From: Celeribacter litoreus | GTDB taxonomy: Bacteria > Pseudomonadota > Alphaproteobacteria > Rhodobacterales > Rhodobacteraceae | Reading direction: 5' to 3' | Assembly (NCBI RefSeq): GCF_020165855.1 | Contig: NZ_JAIUFY010000008.1 | Coordinates: forward strand, 1-64,000 | Length of the DNA: 64,000 bases | Shown: in pieces, positions 35,437 to 43,354 of the stretch | How positions within the stretch are numbered: the stretch's first letter is position 1 | Layout of the letters: every line of letters begins with the position of its first letter | Made by a program: the position numbers and the translations under genes | Notes under the pieces: generated by a model | Databases searched by the model: none | What the model was told of the DNA's origin: nothing | What the model saw: the letters and a program-made list of their open reading frames with translations, nothing else

Positions 35437-35452
35437 CCACAACATCTAGTGT
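35437..35452 (+). promoter_or_regulatory. NrdR-box-like site upstream of nrdJ
   Basis: CCACAACATCTAGTGT matches the NrdR consensus acaCwAtATaTwGtgt at 13 of 16 positions. NrdR normally uses a pair about 31 bases apart; no good second copy is present at that spacing. It lies 690 bases before the nrdJ start. Confidence 0.45.
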
Positions 35453-35648
35453 GCTGACAGATTGTGCAAGTGGGTCACAGATGCAGGTGCAGCGACGTTT
35501 TTTTGGGTTGTCCACATATCCACAGAAGCTCGTGTATAGAGTGAGATGGCTGCCTGAAAGGCATGGAAAACAAAGGAAAAATCCGACCTCGTGAAGTGGA
35601 CGAATCGGAGGGGCTTGTGGGCAAATTCCGTCAATTGGTTTTTGGTAT

Positions 35649-35885
35649 CTAAAAGGTAAAAAATGCCGTTGACCAAACGGGGGAGAACGCTGCACATTGT
35701 GGGAACCGGATGGGCGGCACACTACATTTAGTGGCTCTCACACGGTGAGGGGCAAGGGTCCCGTGGGAGATATCGAAACAGAGAGCCAGCGGGATCAACG
35801 CAGAATATGCGTAAATCCCGTTAAATTCGGCCAAGAGATACAGAGATATCCCGGCGGAGATCAGACCGTTCAGGACGTAAAACAT
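35649..35885 (-). CDS. Possible small membrane protein
   Basis: A 78-residue frame starting MFYVLNGLISAGISLYLLAE, with one or two hydrophobic segments (2-20, 24-40). The hydrophobic run continues convincingly from the upstream in-frame residues HKRRIGWL, but no start codon lies further up. The second half (after SHGTLAP) looks random. No ribosome site is evident. It may be a real small gene, a remnant, or chance. Confidence 0.28.
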   Translation of the reverse strand: MFYVLNGLISAGISLYLLAEFNGIYAYSALIPLALCFDISHGTLAPHRVRATKCSVPPIRFPQCAAFSPVWSTAFFTF

Positions 35886-36126
35886 GAGCCAACCGATTCT
35901 GCGTTTGTGCGGGGTCGGGCCAGTGGTTTTGTGCGTTTGAACAGAGGTCCTTCATCGACACGAGGCCACAACATGTAGCCACCTCTGGTAGTCGCAGGTG
36001 CCTGTGTCGGGGGCGTTGCGATCGGGTCGAGACAAATCGCGGGGCAGGTCAGGCATCGCGGTTTTACGGAGGTCAGGGGCCGAGGTTGAAAACCGGGTCC
36101 GTTTTAAAAAGGTTGGTCGGGGCACA

Positions 36127-39100
36127 ATGAAGATCGAACGCAAATTTACGAAAGCTGATCAGGACGCATACGCGGCGCTGGAATTTTCCATCACATCTTC
36201 GGAAATTCGAAACCCTGACGGGACAGTCGTGTTCAAACTCGACGAATGCGAAGTGCCGTCGAAATGGTCGCAAGTCGCGTCTGACGTCATCGCCCAGAAA
36301 TACTTCCGTAAAGCCGGCGTTCCCGCCGCTCTGAAAAAAGTGCGTGAGAAGGGCGTTCCGTCCTTCCTGTGGCGCTCTGTGCCCGACGAAGCCGCACTCG
36401 CCAAACTGCCGGAAGAAGAGCGTTTCACTGGTGAATCCTCTGCCAAGCAGGTCTTCGACCGTCTTGCAGGCGCTTGGGCGTACTGGGGCTGGAAAGGTGG
36501 CTACTTCACCTCCGAGGACGACGCACGCGCCTACTATGACGAAATGCGCTTCACTCTCGCGTCCCAGATGGGCGCACCGAACTCTCCGCAGTGGTTCAAC
36601 ACCGGTCTGCATTGGGCCTACGGCATCGACGGGCCGGGGCAGGGGCACTACTACGTGGATTACAAATCCGGTGAGCTGACCCGCTCCACCTCTGCTTACG
36701 AGCACCCGCAGCCGCACGCCTGCTTCATTCAATCCGTCGCCGACGACCTCGTGTCTGACGGTGGCATCATGGACCTCTGGGTGCGTGAAGCCCGTCTGTT
36801 CAAATACGGTTCCGGCACTGGCACGAACTTCTCGTCCCTCCGCGCGGCAAACGAAGCGCTGTCCGGCGGTGGTAAATCCTCCGGTCTCATGGGCTTCCTG
36901 AAAATCGGTGACCGCGCGGCTGGCGCCATCAAATCCGGCGGCACCACTCGCCGCGCCGCGAAGATGGTGATCTGCGATATGGATCACCCGGACATCGAAG
37001 AATTCATCAACTGGAAAGTCATCGAAGAGCAGAAAGTGGCGTCTATCGTCGCTGGCTCCAAAATGCACGAGCGCCAGCTCAACCAGATCTTTGATGCCAT
37101 CGGTACTTGGGACGGCGCAGAGGCAGATGCCTTTGACCCCAAAAAGAACCCGTCCCTGAAAGACGCGATCAAGTCCGCGAAACAGGTCGCAATCCCAGAG
37201 ACCTACGTCAAGCGCGTGCTCGATTACGCAAAGCAGGGCTACTCTTCCATCGAGTTCCCGACCTATGACACCGACTGGGATTCAGAAGCCTACGCTTCTG
37301 TTTCCGGCCAGAACTCCAACAACTCCGTCCGCGTAACTGACGCCTTCCTGAAGGCCGTCAAAGACGACGCCGATTGGGAACTCCTGCGCCGCACCGACGG
37401 CAAAGTCGCCAAGACCGTGCGCGCCCGCGATCTCTGGGACGACGTTGGCCACGCCGCATGGGCCTGTGCCGATCCGGGCATCCAGTTCCACGACACCATC
37501 AACGCGTGGCACACCTGCCCGGAAGATGGCGAAATCCGCGGCTCCAACCCGTGCTCCGAGTACATGTTCCTCGACGACACGGCCTGTAACCTCGCGTCCA
37601 TGAACCTGCTGACCTTCCTCAAGGACGGCAAATTCGACGCTGAAAGCTACATGCATGCGACCCGCATCTGGACCCTGACGCTCGAAATCTCCGTGATGAT
37701 GGCGCAGTTCCCGTCGCAAGAGATTGCGCAGCGGTCCTACGACTTCCGCACGCTGGGGCTCGGCTACGCCAACATTGGCGGTCTGCTGATGAACATGGGC
37801 TTCGGCTACGATTCTGATGAGGGCCGCGCCCTTGCGGGTGCTCTGACCGCGATCATGACCGGTGTCTCCTATGCGACGTCTGCCGAGATCGCAGGTGAGC
37901 TTGGCGCGTTCGACAAGTTCGAGAAAAACCGCGACCACATGCTCCGCGTCATCCGCAACCACCGCACCGCAGCTTACGGAAAAACCACGGGTTATGAAGG
38001 GCTTGAGGTCAAGCCGGTTCCGCTCGATCACGCCAACTGCCCGGATGCGCATCTCGTTGAGCTTGCGAAATCCTCATGGGATGAGGCTCTGAGCCTCGGT
38101 GAGAAAAACGGCTATCGCAACGCGCAGGTCTCCGTGATCGCGCCGACGGGCACCATTGGTCTCGTGATGGATTGCGATACGACGGGCATCGAGCCGGACT
38201 TCGCCCTCGTGAAGTTTAAAAAGCTCGCTGGCGGCGGCTACTTCAAAATCATCAACCGCTCCGTTCCGGCTGCGCTTGAGAAACTCGGCTATTCGTCTTC
38301 GCAGATCGAAGAGATCGTGTCCTACGCCGTGGGCCACGGCACCATCGGCAACGCGCCGGGCATCAACCACACCGCCCTGATCGGTCATGGTTTTGGTCAA
38401 GCACAGATCGACAAGATCGAAGCTGCGCTTCCGTCCGCCTTTGACATCCGTTTTGTCTTCAACCAGTGGACCCTCGGCGAAGAATTCTGCACCGGCACGC
38501 TCGGTATTCCGGCGTCCAAGCTGAACGATCCGTCCTTCGATCTCCTGCGCTCGCTCGGCTTCTCCAAAGCCGACATCGATGCAGCCAATGATCACGTTTG
38601 CGGCACAATGACGCTCGAAGGGGCGCCATTCCTCAAAGAAGAACACTATAACGTCTTCGACTGTGCAAACGCCTGCGGCAAAAAAGGCAAGCGTTACCTC
38701 TCCGTCGAGAGCCACATCACCATGATGGCTGCGGCGCAATCCTTCATCTCCGGCGCGATCTCCAAAACGATCAACATGCCGAACGACGCAACCATCGAAG
38801 ACTGTCAGAAAGCTTACGAGCTGTCCTGGTCCTTGGGCACCAAAGCCAACGCGCTCTACCGCGACGGCTCCAAACTGTCCCAGCCGCTCGCAACCGCGCT
38901 GATCGAGGACGATGAAGAGGCCGAGGAAATCCTCGCCACCGGCACCGCTCAGGAAAAAGCGGCTGTTCTGGCCGAGAAAATCGTCGAGAAGGTCATCATC
39001 AAAGAGGTCGCACGCGGCCGCGAGAAGATGCCTGACCGCCGTAAAGGCTACACACAAAAAGCCAACGTAGGTGGCCATAAAGTCTATCTGCGCACAGGTG

Positions 39101-39813
39101 AGTATGAAGACGGCTCCCTCGGTGAGATCTTCATCGACATGCACAAAGAGGGCGCAGGCTTCCGCGCGATGATGAACAACTTCGCCATCGCTGTGTCCGT
39201 GGGTCTCCAATACGGTGTGCCGCTCGAAGAGTTCGTGGATGCCTTCACCTTCACCAAGTTCGAGCCCGCCGGCATGGTTCAGGGCAACGACTCGATCAAG
39301 AACGCGACGTCGATCCTCGACTACATCTTCCGCGAACTCGCTGTTTCCTATCTGGACCGCACCGACCTCGCGCATGTGAAGCCGCAGGGCGCAGCATTCG
39401 ATGATCTCGACAAGGATGCGGCAGAAGGTGTGTCGAATGTGAAAGCCCCGTCTGAGGCGGCGTCTGCAAAGTCCATCGAAGTTCTGAAACAGATTTCTTC
39501 GACCGGCTACCTTCGCAAGCGTCTCCCGCAGGAACTCGTTGTTTTGCAAGGCGGAATGCACACGGGTGCGGTTGCGCTCGACGGCTCCATCGATGCGGAA
39601 ACGGCGCTTCAGACCCTCGTGCCGGAAACCAAATCGGCGCCAGTCGCCGAGACGGCTCTGTCCACGGGTACAGTCTCTATGTCGGCCCGCGACAAGGCGA
39701 AAATGCAAGGCTATGAGGGTGATCCCTGTGGCGAGTGCGGCAACTACACGCTGGTGCGCAACGGCACCTGCATGAAGTGCAACACCTGCGGCGGCACCTC
39801 GGGCTGCAGCTGA
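36127..39813 (+). CDS. nrdJ: Class II (cobalamin-dependent) ribonucleotide reductase
   Basis: Reduces ribonucleotides to deoxyribonucleotides using adenosylcobalamin, independent of oxygen. 1228 residues, the normal size for this long form. Active-site elements are present: [14 protein letters not shown] (thiol pair cysteine), [12 protein letters not shown], and [20 protein letters not shown] with the N-C-E triad. The C-terminus [23 protein letters not shown] carries the cysteine-rich zinc-binding/redox tail. The start is the ATG in GCACAATGAAGATCG; a longer frame from 35998 is open but not conserved in character. An 83-residue gene follows by 24 bases. Confidence 0.96.
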   Translation: MKIERKFTKADQDAYAALEFSITSSEIRNPDGTVVFKLDECEVPSKWSQVASDVIAQKYFRKAGVPAALKKVREKGVPSFLWRSVPDEAALAKLPEEERFTGESSAKQVFDRLAGAWAYWGWKGGYFTSEDDARAYYDEMRFTLASQMGAPNSPQWFNTGLHWAYGIDGPGQGHYYVDYKSGELTRSTSAYEHPQPHACFIQSVADDLVSDGGIMDLWVREARLFKYGSGTGTNFSSLRAANEALSGGGKSSGLMGFLKIGDRAAGAIKSGGTTRRAAKMVICDMDHPDIEEFINWKVIEEQKVASIVAGSKMHERQLNQIFDAIGTWDGAEADAFDPKKNPSLKDAIKSAKQVAIPETYVKRVLDYAKQGYSSIEFPTYDTDWDSEAYASVSGQNSNNSVRVTDAFLKAVKDDADWELLRRTDGKVAKTVRARDLWDDVGHAAWACADPGIQFHDTINAWHTCPEDGEIRGSNPCSEYMFLDDTACNLASMNLLTFLKDGKFDAESYMHATRIWTLTLEISVMMAQFPSQEIAQRSYDFRTLGLGYANIGGLLMNMGFGYDSDEGRALAGALTAIMTGVSYATSAEIAGELGAFDKFEKNRDHMLRVIRNHRTAAYGKTTGYEGLEVKPVPLDHANCPDAHLVELAKSSWDEALSLGEKNGYRNAQVSVIAPTGTIGLVMDCDTTGIEPDFALVKFKKLAGGGYFKIINRSVPAALEKLGYSSSQIEEIVSYAVGHGTIGNAPGINHTALIGHGFGQAQIDKIEAALPSAFDIRFVFNQWTLGEEFCTGTLGIPASKLNDPSFDLLRSLGFSKADIDAANDHVCGTMTLEGAPFLKEEHYNVFDCANACGKKGKRYLSVESHITMMAAAQSFISGAISKTINMPNDATIEDCQKAYELSWSLGTKANALYRDGSKLSQPLATALIEDDEEAEEILATGTAQEKAAVLAEKIVEKVIIKEVARGREKMPDRRKGYTQKANVGGHKVYLRTGEYEDGSLGEIFIDMHKEGAGFRAMMNNFAIAVSVGLQYGVPLEEFVDAFTFTKFEPAGMVQGNDSIKNATSILDYIFRELAVSYLDRTDLAHVKPQGAAFDDLDKDAAEGVSNVKAPSEAASAKSIEVLKQISSTGYLRKRLPQELVVLQGGMHTGAVALDGSIDAETALQTLVPETKSAPVAETALSTGTVSMSARDKAKMQGYEGDPCGECGNYTLVRNGTCMKCNTCGGTSGCS

Positions 39814-39837
39814 TCAAAATAGGATAGAAAAACCGCA

Positions 39838-40089
39838 ATGGAACTCGCATTTCATATCAAAGGCCACACATGTGTCGCAGAACGTGTCGCAATGCGCGGC
39901 AACACGATCGAGGCCGATTTCGGGGCTGACATGGCAGGCGTTCTCAAAGACGCTTTCTATGGCGCCGATGTGGTCGCGGTTCCGGGGCTTTCGGTGACCT
40001 ATTCTGTCCAACACCTGCGCACCGGACTGGCGCGCGGCTGCACGGCGACTTTTTCGGTGAACTCAAGCACGGGTCGCGTGTTGCACTAA
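39838..40089 (+). CDS. Small protein downstream of nrdJ
   Basis: 83 residues, starting MELAFHIKGHTCVAERVAMRG, 24 bases after nrdJ with AGGATAGAAA upstream. It is predicted mixed alpha/beta, with cysteines near positions 12 and 68 and no signal peptide. I recognise no family. The tight spacing implies co-transcription with nrdJ and possibly a role in reductase function or cobalamin handling (inference). Confidence 0.7.
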   Translation: MELAFHIKGHTCVAERVAMRGNTIEADFGADMAGVLKDAFYGADVVAVPGLSVTYSVQHLRTGLARGCTATFSVNSSTGRVLH

Positions 40090-40100
40090 CAAGAATTTGT

Positions 40101-40310
40101 CCCGCCGCCCTCTACTCGGCGGGGCAGGGAACGCTCTTTCCGCCCCCCGGATGGAGCGTTCATGGGAGGGTTCGAAAGAATACCTTTTCCGGAGCGGATG
40201 CGTTCGCTCCAGACGCGGATCGGGCCGCAGGCATAAAATCTACCGGGCGGTATCAAATATGAGCCTGATTTCGCGAGACTGGAGGTCCCTAGGGGCCTCC
40301 TTTTTCTTTT
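40101..40310 (+). ncRNA. Hairpin-rich segment ending in a terminator; structured RNA candidate
   Basis: Five ordered hairpins are seen. They are CCCGCCG/CGGCGGG (40101-40123), GAACGCTC/GAGCGTTC (40129-40161), GGAGCG/CGCTCC (40191-40210), CAGGC/GCCTG (40228-40267) enclosing TACCG-GG-CGGTA (40241-40252), and the terminator. No plausible reading frame explains it. It could be a 3' untranslated region of nrdJ, a processed small RNA or an independent transcript. It does not match the signature motifs I know for tmRNA, SRP RNA or RNase P RNA. Confidence 0.45.
40281..40310 (+). terminator. Terminator of the nrdJ region
   Basis: GGAGGTCC-CTAG-GGGCCTCC followed by TTTTTCTTTT. Confidence 0.88.
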
Positions 40311-40341
40311 GAAAAAATATCTGTAACGTATTGATACGCAT

Positions 40342-40367
40342 AAAAAAGGCCCCGCTCGGGGGCCTTT
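40342..40367 (-). terminator. Terminator of the ilvBH operon
   Basis: On the minus strand AAAAGGCCCCC-GAGC-GGGGCC followed by six T residues, 24 bases after the ilvH stop codon. It also has a short T run on the plus strand. Confidence 0.85.
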
Positions 40368-40389
40368 TGGACTGTGATGTTGATTTGGC

Positions 40390-40956
40390 TTATTCGGCCT
40401 GACCGCGGGCCAGTGCCGCAACACCCGTCCGTGCGGTCTCAACGAGACCGAGAGGACGCATCAGATCGGCGAAAGCGTCGATTTTTTCGGATGTGCCAGT
40501 CATCTCGAACACAAAGCTGCCGAGCGTCGAGTCGACCACGTTGGCACGGAAAATCTCTGCGAGGCGCAGAGCTTCGATCCGCTTGTCGCCGGTGCCTTCG
40601 ACCTTGAAGAGCGCCAATTCCCGTTCGATCGACGGGCCTTCGACGGTCAGGTCGTGAACTTCGTGCACGGGCACGATGCGGCCAACCTGTGCCTTGATCT
40701 GTTCGATCACGTCACGGGTGCCTGTGGTCACGACGGTGATGCGCGACAGATGGGTGTCGTGGTTCACTTCGGCGACGGTGAGGCTTTCGATGTTGTAGCC
40801 ACGGCCGGAGAACAGGCCGATGACGCGGGCGAGAACGCCCGCTTCGTTGTCTACCAGAACAGCCAGCGTGTGCTTTTCGACCACATCGGCATGATAGTCG
40901 CGGAGGTCATAGGCGGAGTGGCTCGTGGAGCCCTGTTGGATGCGAAGAGCAGACAT
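40390..40956 (-). CDS. ilvH: Acetolactate synthase small (regulatory) subunit
   Basis: 188 residues. The N-terminal ACT domain (HTLAVLVDNEAGVLARVIGLFSGRGYNIESLTV) binds valine for feedback control and activates the large subunit; the C-terminal ALS_ss_C domain follows (IFRANVVDSTLGSFVFEMTGTSEKIDAF). The start ATG (MSALRIQQG) has GAGAGGG seven bases upstream and comes two bases after the stop of a tiny upstream frame. The TTG two codons earlier is less likely. Confidence 0.95.
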   Translation of the reverse strand: MSALRIQQGSTSHSAYDLRDYHADVVEKHTLAVLVDNEAGVLARVIGLFSGRGYNIESLTVAEVNHDTHLSRITVVTTGTRDVIEQIKAQVGRIVPVHEVHDLTVEGPSIERELALFKVEGTGDKRIEALRLAEIFRANVVDSTLGSFVFEMTGTSEKIDAFADLMRPLGLVETARTGVAALARGQAE

Positions 40957-40958
40957 GT

Positions 40959-41015
40959 TCAACCCTCTCGGTTGGCCGCCATCATGGCGAGATCAGTGTT
41001 AAGATGCGCGATCAT
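40959..41015 (-). CDS. Tiny frame 2 between ilvB and ilvH (18 codons)
   Basis: Encodes MIAHLNTDLAMMAANREG. Its ATG overlaps the stop of the preceding tiny frame (ATGA), and its stop lies two bases before the ilvH ATG while containing the ilvH Shine-Dalgarno in its last codons. The arrangement suggests translational coupling from ilvB through to ilvH. Expression is unproven. Confidence 0.3.
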   Translation of the reverse strand: MIAHLNTDLAMMAANREG

Positions 41016-41083
41016 CCGGCGAGCCCCCATGTGGCGACCAGAGCGGCGACGATCGCGCGCAGTTTGTCGGCGAGGTGTTTCAT
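41012..41083 (-). CDS. Tiny frame 1 between ilvB and ilvH (23 codons)
   Basis: Encodes a 23-residue peptide, starting MKHLADKLRAIVAALVATWG, with an amphipathic-hydrophobic middle. Its ATG overlaps the ilvB stop (TAATG) and its stop overlaps the next tiny frame. It may be a short membrane-active peptide or just a device for ribosome re-initiation. Confidence 0.35.
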   Translation of the reverse strand: MKHLADKLRAIVAALVATWGLAG

Positions 41084-42831
41084 TAAACCAGAACCGCCCC
41101 GTCAGATTTGATTGCGCCCTCCGTAGAGGCGTCGCCCAACAGCATTTCGTTGTGCGGTTTGCCCGACGGGATCATCGGGAAGCAGTTCTCGTGCTTCTCG
41201 ACGAGGCAGTCGAAGATCACAGGACCGTCGTGCTTGATCATCTCCATGAGCGCGTCATCGAGATCTTTCGGATCGGAACAGATAATCCCTTTCGCGCCAA
41301 AGGCTTCGGCGAGTTTCACGAAGTCGGGCAGGGCCTCGGACCAGGACGAGGAATAGCGCTCGCCGTGCAGCAGTTGCTGCCACTGACGGACCATGCCGAG
41401 GCGTTCGTTGTTCAGGATCAGCTGTTTCACCGGCAGGCGGTATTGGATCGCGGTGCCCATTTCCTGCATGTTCATCAGCCACGATGCTTCACCCGCGACG
41501 TTGATCACGAGGCTCTCGGGATGTGCCAGTTGAACGCCGATGGAAGCCGGGAAACCGTAGCCCATCGTGCCCAGACCACCGGAGGTCATCCAACGGTTCG
41601 GGTCCTCAAAGCCGAGGAACTGTGCGGCCCACATCTGGTGCTGGCCGACCTCGGTCGTGACGTAGCGGTCCATGCCCTTTGTGAGGGCTTCGAGACGCTC
41701 CAGCGCATACTGCGGTTTGATCACGGTTTCGGAGTTCGTGTAGGACAGGCAACGCACTTCGCGCCATGCCTTGATCTGCTCCCACCATGCGGCGTGATCG
41801 GCGGTCTTGCGCCCGCGCGATTTCCACACCTTCAGCACGTCTTCGAGCACATGCCCAACGTCGCCCAGAACCGGTAGGTCCACGCGGATGATCTTGTTGA
41901 TCGAGGATGGGTCGATGTCGACGTGCACCTTTTTGGAGTGCGGCGAGAAATCCTGAATGCGGCCGGTGATGCGGTCGTCGAAACGGGCGCCGATGTTGAT
42001 CATCAGGTCACAGCCGTGCATCGCGAGGTTGGCTTCATAGGTGCCGTGCATGCCTAGCATCCCGAGCCAGTTCTCACCGGACGCCGGATAGGCGCCGAGG
42101 CCCATCAGCGTCGAGGTGATCGGAATACCCGTCGAGTCCACCAGTTCACGCAGCAGTTGGGACGCAGCCGGACCGGAGTTGATCACGCCGCCACCCGTGT
42201 AGAACACCGGACGCTCTGCCTTTTCCATCAGTTTCACCAGATCGGTGATTTCCTCGATGGAGGCTTTCATCTTCGGCTGGTAGTGGCTGACCTTCGCCTT
42301 CGCCGGCGGGGTGTATTCGCCGTCAGCAAACTGTACGTCTTTCGGCAGGTCGATGAGGACGGGACCCGGACGGCCGGAGCGCGCAACGTGGAATGCCTGA
42401 TGGATGACGCCGGACAGCTCGTCCGTGTCCTTCACAAGCCAGTTGTGCTTGGTACAGGGGCGGGTGATGCCGATTGTGTCCGCTTCCTGAAAGCCGTCCG
42501 TGCCGATCATAAAGGTCGGAACCTGACCGGAGAAAACCACCAGCGGAATGGAATCGAGCAGCGCATCGGTCAATCCGGTCACGGCATTGGTCGCACCCGG
42601 TCCCGACGTCACCAGCGCAACGCCAACCTTGCCCGTGGAGCGCGCATAGCCCTCGGCAGCGTGAATCGCGGCCTGCTCGTGGCGCACCAGAATGTGCTGG
42701 ATGTCGTTCTGCTGGAAAATTTCGTCGTAGATCGGAAGGACGGCGCCCCCCGGATATCCGAATACCGTGTCCACACCCTGATCCTTCAGGGCTTGAACAA
42801 CCATTTTCGCTCCGGTCATCTGACGTGTCAT
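41083..42831 (-). CDS. ilvB: Acetolactate synthase large (catalytic) subunit
   Basis: Thiamine-diphosphate/FAD enzyme making acetolactate and acetohydroxybutyrate for Val, Leu and Ile synthesis. 582 residues from the ATG preceded by GGAGAGTAAG (MTRQMTGAKMVVQALK); an earlier ATG at 42855 lacks a ribosome site. The catalytic glutamate is in ILVRHEQAAIHAAEGYARST. The thiamine-binding segment has the NVAGEASWLMNMQEM form usual in alphaproteobacteria, and the FAD region GMLGMHGTYEANLAMH is present. It is preceded by an attenuator with a branched-chain leader peptide (42924-43028). Confidence 0.96.
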   Translation of the reverse strand: MTRQMTGAKMVVQALKDQGVDTVFGYPGGAVLPIYDEIFQQNDIQHILVRHEQAAIHAAEGYARSTGKVGVALVTSGPGATNAVTGLTDALLDSIPLVVFSGQVPTFMIGTDGFQEADTIGITRPCTKHNWLVKDTDELSGVIHQAFHVARSGRPGPVLIDLPKDVQFADGEYTPPAKAKVSHYQPKMKASIEEITDLVKLMEKAERPVFYTGGGVINSGPAASQLLRELVDSTGIPITSTLMGLGAYPASGENWLGMLGMHGTYEANLAMHGCDLMINIGARFDDRITGRIQDFSPHSKKVHVDIDPSSINKIIRVDLPVLGDVGHVLEDVLKVWKSRGRKTADHAAWWEQIKAWREVRCLSYTNSETVIKPQYALERLEALTKGMDRYVTTEVGQHQMWAAQFLGFEDPNRWMTSGGLGTMGYGFPASIGVQLAHPESLVINVAGEASWLMNMQEMGTAIQYRLPVKQLILNNERLGMVRQWQQLLHGERYSSSWSEALPDFVKLAEAFGAKGIICSDPKDLDDALMEMIKHDGPVIFDCLVEKHENCFPMIPSGKPHNEMLLGDASTEGAIKSDGAVLV

Positions 42832-42923
42832 CTTACTCTCCGTCTCACGCGTCATATCTGTGTGCCCGTTTTGGGCGGCTCGCAATGGACCGTTTGGTCA
42901 GTGCTCATAGAGGTTTCGGCTAC

Positions 42924-42951
42924 AAAAAAGCCCCCGGAGTGAACTCGGGGG
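42924..42951 (-). terminator. Attenuator terminator of ilvBH
   Basis: On the minus strand CCCCCGAG-TTCA-CTC(C)GGGGG, one bulged C, followed by six T. It lies 93 bases before the ilvB start and 27 bases after the leader peptide stop. The leader segment GCGCATGGG (42985-42993) is exactly complementary to CCCATGCGC (42951-42959), which abuts the terminator, giving an alternative pairing. Confidence 0.85.
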
Positions 42952-42977
42952 CGCATGGGATCCAATATGGTTTACCG

Positions 42978-43028
42978 TCACCGGCCCATGCGCGTCTTTC
43001 CTACTACAAGTACAATAGTGCCAATCAT
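42978..43028 (-). CDS. ilv leader peptide (attenuation control)
   Basis: 16-codon frame encoding MIGTIVLVVGKTRMGR. Seven of the first nine residues after Met-Ile-Gly are Thr, Ile, Val or Leu, with IVLVV in a row, the amino acids whose supply the operon controls. Ribosome stalling here when charged Ile/Val/Leu tRNA is short should stop the downstream terminator from forming. The frame ends 27 bases before the terminator stem. The peptide itself needs no function. Confidence 0.8.
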   Translation of the reverse strand: MIGTIVLVVGKTRMGR

Positions 43029-43354
43029 GGCAAACGATCCTTCGCTGTGTGTGCGGGGACATTATGTGCACCCGCAGAAGGCGTCAACCGCAAAAGGATG
43101 CCTCCCGTGAATAAAATGTCGCAATCAGGGGGTGTGCGCGAAATAATGTTAAAATGACTGACCTATTTGGGGGTGAGTTCCGGACACTTTTCTAAAGGTC
43201 TTGCTCTTTTAAACAGCCTCCTGGTTCCTTTCATCAATCCTTTACGCACCCGTCACATCTCTGTCGCGCGTCTTTGGCAACTATTCCGCCGACGGGACGC
43301 GCCGAAAATGAGCGCGCTCGCACGCACAAAATTTCCGAGCCAATGGAGCCAAAG
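43029..43354. promoter_or_regulatory. Divergent regulatory region of ilvBH and phoX
   Basis: The 326 bases hold the ilv leader promoter (not located with certainty) and the phoX control region with a Pho-box-like repeat at 43250-43267. It is moderately AT-rich around 43130-43215. No other gene is seen. Confidence 0.5.
43250..43267 (+). promoter_or_regulatory. Pho-box-like direct repeat upstream of phoX
   Basis: CCGTCAC-ATCT-CTGTCGC resembles the PhoB site (CTGTCAT-N4-CTGTCAT) with five of seven matches in each half and the right four-base gap. It lies 88 bases before the phoX start. Confidence 0.45.

Larger units (their letters stand above)
35216..36126. other. Long region upstream of nrdJ with operator-like sites
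   Basis: Over 900 bases separate the tRNA terminator from the nrdJ start. It is less GC-rich than its surroundings. The perfect inverted repeat GTCCCAA-TATAC-TTGGGAC lies at 35381-35399 and an NrdR-like box at 35437-35452. TTGTCC and GTATAG near 35510-35537 might be promoter elements. A minus-strand frame at 35649-35885 may be a small membrane protein. I found no adenosylcobalamin riboswitch by eye. Confidence 0.45.

Noticed and set aside
35697-35978. Plus-strand 93-codon frame upstream of nrdJ
   Set aside because: Polar random-looking product, no ribosome site, and it lies opposite the more protein-like minus frame at 35649-35885.
35980-36126. Adenosylcobalamin riboswitch in the nrdJ leader
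   Set aside because: GC-rich segments such as GGTGCCTGTG and GCAGGTCAGGC recall parts of the B12-box context, but the B12 box itself and the GGGAA core were not found. A covariance-model search would be needed to settle it.
40097-40312. Plus-strand 71-codon frame in the hairpin-rich segment after nrdJ
   Set aside because: It has no ribosome site, runs through the terminator and has no conserved-looking composition; the RNA structure explains the segment better.
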